This document shows, in pieces, positions 61,685 to 63,731 of a DNA stretch of 63,731 bases. The translations under genes and the position numbers were made by a program. Below the pieces are notes generated by a model that did not search any database, was not told the origin of the DNA, and was given only the letters and a program-made list of their open reading frames with translations. Source of the DNA: an uncultured Lachnospiraceae bacterium (GTDB lineage Bacteria; Bacillota; Clostridia; Lachnospirales; Lachnospiraceae); contig CANOFW010000018.1 of assembly GCA_947565425.1 (NCBI GenBank), forward strand, positions 1-63,731, in the 5' to 3' direction. Within the stretch, counting starts at the first letter, position 1. Every line of letters starts with the position of its first letter.

Positions 61685-61990
61685 ATGGATAAGGAAGATA
61701 TTTTAAGAAAAGCACAAGAAGAAAAGAATGATGAGATGGAGATTCAGATTCGGGACAAATCTATGAAATGGACTTATGTTTCAATGGTTATTGCTGCCGC
61801 TATCTTTTCCTTTATTAGAGATATGCAGGACTACCCAATGATGGACTTAGCGGCTACGGTATCTGTTTCAGTGGCTGTCGGAAACTTTTACAGGTATGTG
61901 AAATGCAAAGATAGATCAAATTTATTCATTGCAATCGTTATGTCTGTAATTTTTGTTTTTTCTACAATCCGATTTATTATGGGGCATTAA
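61685..61990 (+). CDS. Small membrane protein paired with XRE regulator (DUF6442-like)
   Basis: 101 residues starting at ATG 61685 (TTTGGAGGATTCTT upstream). N-terminal EDILRKAQEEKNDEMEIQIRDKS followed by three hydrophobic helices (about 30-47, 53-70, 80-98). Such proteins stand directly before a small XRE regulator with a TTG start in many Clostridia. Function unknown. Confidence 0.8.
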   Translation: MDKEDILRKAQEEKNDEMEIQIRDKSMKWTYVSMVIAAAIFSFIRDMQDYPMMDLAATVSVSVAVGNFYRYVKCKDRSNLFIAIVMSVIFVFSTIRFIMGH

Positions 61991-62035
61991 ATCTTACTAA
62001 TAGAAATTTTAATTACTTTGTAAGGCGGTGGCAAT

Positions 62036-62260
62036 TTGGACGATAAACTTATATTAAAAAATCATTTGAGGGAAGCAAGGACAGAAAAGAAATTGTCGCA
62101 AAGCCAGTTTGCAGAAATGGTAGGCGTTTCCCGTAACACAATTAGTTCCATTGAAACAGGGCAATTCAGTCCTACCGCAAAGTTGGCACTTATATTATGT
62201 TTTGCACTTGACAAAAAGTTTGAAGAATTATTTTATTTGGATTATACTAGAGGGAGATAG
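62036..62260 (+). CDS. XRE-family helix-turn-helix regulator (YozG/Cro type)
   Basis: 74 residues, start TTG at 62036 with AAGGCGGTGGCAAT before it. LREARTEKKLSQSQFAEMVG and SRNTISSIETGQFSPTAKLALIL form the DNA-binding domain; LDKKFEELFYLD is the usual end of this subgroup. It is 45 bases behind the small membrane gene and likely controls that pair. Confidence 0.88.
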   Translation: MDDKLILKNHLREARTEKKLSQSQFAEMVGVSRNTISSIETGQFSPTAKLALILCFALDKKFEELFYLDYTRGR

Positions 62261-62445
62261 GCAATCGTTTGATCTGGCAGATCATAAATGACGCCAGGGA
62301 AACCGGCTACCAATCTATGCTTCTGGATACGCTGCCTTTTTTAGAGAGCGCGATACATATGTATAAAATGCATGGATTCTATGAGATTGAAAGTTATAAT
62401 GACAGCCCGATGGAAACGTCTATCTATATGAAGCTGGATTTATAA
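62252..62445 (+). pseudogene. C-terminal fragment of a GNAT acetyltransferase
   Basis: In another frame than the XRE gene the sequence reads EIGNRLIWQIINDARETGYQ, then SMLLDTLPFLESAIHMYKMH and GFYEIESYNDSPMETSIYMKL, the C-terminal half of a GNAT acetyltransferase with acetyl-CoA helix and final strand. The first half is absent. Confidence 0.7.
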
Positions 62446-62499
62446 TATAGTATTTAGGGCAAGTAGTGGCAATGGCGAGTGGAAGTTAGGAGAGGTTAT

Positions 62500-63054
62500 A
62501 TGTTGAGACTAAGACCGTACAAGGCTTATGATGCGCAGATAATCACAAAGTGGCTGAAAGATGAATTTGCGTTTCGTCAATGGAGCGCGGACCGATATGA
62601 GAATTATCCAATCACCCCGGAGGATATGAATTGTTATTATGACACAGACAGCAGTAACCCGCGGATTTGGGGTATGACGGCATTTGATGATACAGGCATT
62701 GTCGGGCATTTCACCATGAGATTTCCGAATGAAAGCAGTTATGACGAAATACGACTGGGCTTTGTGATTGTCGATGATAAAAAACGCGGGAAGGGATATG
62801 GGAAAGAAATGCTTGCCTTGGCAGTCAGGTATGCGTTTGATTTTGTTAGGGCAGATAAAATTTCTTTGGGGGTTTTTGAGAATAATACAGCCGCTTTCGC
62901 TTGCTATAAGTCTTGCGGTTTTAATATAGTTGACTTGGCTATCCCGGAGAGTTATAATTGCATGGGAGAGACTTGGAAATGTATTGAGATGGAGTTGAGC
63001 AGGAAGGATTTTGAGAAACTTCAAAAGAATGAATATAATAAGGAATACGCCTGA
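62500..63054 (+). CDS. GNAT-family N-acetyltransferase
   Basis: 184 residues starting at ATG 62500 (AGGAGAGGTTAT upstream). LRPYKAYDAQIITKWLKDE at the N-terminus, LGFVIVDDKKRGKGYGKEML (acetyl-CoA loop) and SLGVFENNTAAFACYKSCGF are typical of the RimJ/RimL-like group. Substrate unknown. An upstream in-frame start at 62479 is less supported. Confidence 0.88.
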   Translation: MLRLRPYKAYDAQIITKWLKDEFAFRQWSADRYENYPITPEDMNCYYDTDSSNPRIWGMTAFDDTGIVGHFTMRFPNESSYDEIRLGFVIVDDKKRGKGYGKEMLALAVRYAFDFVRADKISLGVFENNTAAFACYKSCGFNIVDLAIPESYNCMGETWKCIEMELSRKDFEKLQKNEYNKEYA

Positions 63055-63074
63055 GTGCTCTTTTAAATAAGTCG

Positions 63075-63241
63075 ATGGAAAATCATTACTTAAATGGTAC
63101 AGTTTTCGAGATTGATGGAAGTATACAAAAGATTTAGCAGGAAGGGCTGCTGGAGCTTAATATCGGTAAGGTATCTGATTTGATGTATGTCAATGTGCAT
63201 ATGTCGTACTGGTATTCTCAGTATGATAAATGGAAGGATTC
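63075..63241 (+). pseudogene. Broken 5' part of an immunity-like gene
   Basis: Reading from ATG 63075 gives MENHYLNGTVFEIDGSIQKI, a TAG at 63135-63137, then a continued frame with VSDLMYVNVHMSYWYSQYDK ending at KDSGRT. The following frame (shifted) begins ILEERKNEYPKPRDVDKK, which looks like a continuation, so a stop and a frameshift have split one gene. Confidence 0.5.
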
Positions 63242-63621
63242 TGGAAGAACGTAAGAATGAGTATCCGAAGCCGCGTGATGTGGATAAGAAATTAAAAGAG
63301 ACAATCGCCCCCTGTCGCTGGCTATCGGAACGCGGAAGATATACATTAAGCCTTGAGGCGGGTCTTTTGAACAATGATAGCTTTGAGGAATATAATATGT
63401 TAGGAAATGGATATGACTGGGAAACAGTTGTATGCGCATTTCTTGAGGACAATATGGCACAGTTGGAAGGGCAGTTTGCTTTTGACTGTGAAGCAGATAC
63501 TTTTTCAATGCAGTCAAAGACGAAAAAGCCGTTGAAAGAGTTTGCATTTGCTTTCCGTGAATTTTTAAAAGATACAGATAGATTTGAAGAACTTTTGAGC
63601 CAGCTAAAAAATGAGAACTAA
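63187..63621 (+). CDS. Immunity protein 51-like domain protein, possibly part of a split gene
   Basis: 144 codons as an open frame; the meaningful part begins around residue 18. The C-terminal block GNGYDWETVVCAFLEDNMAQ, then FAFDCEADTFSMQSKTKKPL is like the Imm51 family, which protects against contact-dependent toxins. Its first 17 codons overlap the broken upstream frame and show no ribosome binding site, so expression is doubtful. No toxin gene is in the window. Confidence 0.5.
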   Translation: MSMCICRTGILSMINGRILEERKNEYPKPRDVDKKLKETIAPCRWLSERGRYTLSLEAGLLNNDSFEEYNMLGNGYDWETVVCAFLEDNMAQLEGQFAFDCEADTFSMQSKTKKPLKEFAFAFREFLKDTDRFEELLSQLKNEN

Positions 63622-63634
63622 AAATAAGTCAATA

Positions 63635-63663
63635 TAGGCAAAAATAGGAAATTATGCTATAAT
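63635..63663 (+). promoter_or_regulatory. Promoter-like site at the window end
   Basis: TAGGCA (63635-63640), 17-base spacer, TATAAT (63658-63663), followed by a hairpin CCCCATC-TGA-GATGGGG near 63702-63718. It probably serves a gene beyond the window. Confidence 0.45.
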
Positions 63664-63731
63664 GTGACATATTATTATTAAATGAAAAAGTATTTTAATC
63701 CCCCATCTGAGATGGGGAGAATGGAATAAGC

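Overview
The window looks like a chromosomal segment of a strictly anaerobic Firmicute of class Clostridia, most likely family Lachnospiraceae. Pointers are strong AGGAGG-type ribosome binding sites, ATG/GTG/TTG starts, many overlapping operon genes, an indolepyruvate:ferredoxin oxidoreductase, PTS sugar uptake, L-lactate dehydrogenase, a VanG-type ligase cluster, and protein sequences that resemble Lachnospiraceae families. This is judged by reading; no database search was run.

Layout. 1-584: a tRNA cluster (Thr partial, Met, Asp, Val, Leu), split by a 170-base palindromic element. 720-4407: purE, purM, purN, purD, followed by an overlapping FliB-like gene. 5495-9166 (minus): iorA-iorB-paaK, an arylpyruvate to arylacetyl-CoA module. 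9371-15230: a VanRS two-component system, a VanG-like D-Ala-D-Ser ligase, and a VanT serine racemase split into membrane and racemase genes, with no VanX/VanXY. 15721-20574: tyrosine recombinase, TetR regulator with promoter and palindrome, flavodoxin, methyltransferase, an uncharacterised protein and a zinc-type macrodomain hydrolase.

20600-25000 is an AT-rich acquired patch: a DpnII-type restriction-modification locus (dpnM, dpnA, and a dpnB with an early in-frame stop), a methylase fragment, an XRE regulator with an unknown partner, and a broken mobilisation-like gene. 25175-29071: a membrane protein/membrane-anchored LuxR pair, mutY, and a glycosyltransferase behind a structured leader. 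29416-32338: thiS-thiG-thiH-tenI-like thiazole genes. 32404-40717: a Wadjet (JetABCD) plasmid-defence operon of the DUF5716 type, whose last gene overlaps a fifth gene encoding an ABC-type ATPase, then a GNAT gene. 41276-42538: an XRE helix-turn-helix domain fused to a divergent PurM domain, a second PurM homologue beside the normal one at 1385. 42808-45639: a truncated sugar ABC ATPase, D-lyxose isomerase, a cupin and a PfkB kinase. 46011-47285: Na+/H+ antiporter.

47641-56816: a sugar-to-lactate locus with a LacI/MalR-like repressor, operator-like palindromes, a one-chain EIIA-EIIC-EIIB PTS permease, an endonuclease/phosphatase-fold protein, malQ, ptsI, an HPr without the regulatory serine, and ldh. 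56910-63731: glycosyltransferase, MATE exporter, chemotaxis receptor, small regulators, acetyltransferases and an immunity-like gene with decayed upstream sequence.

The most interesting points are the fifth gene of the Wadjet operon, the HTH-PurM fusion, the vanG-type cluster without a D,D-peptidase but with an 11-bp-phased GTCA repeat operator, the stop codon in dpnB, and a small inverted-repeat element with two copies, one of which supplies the end of jetA.
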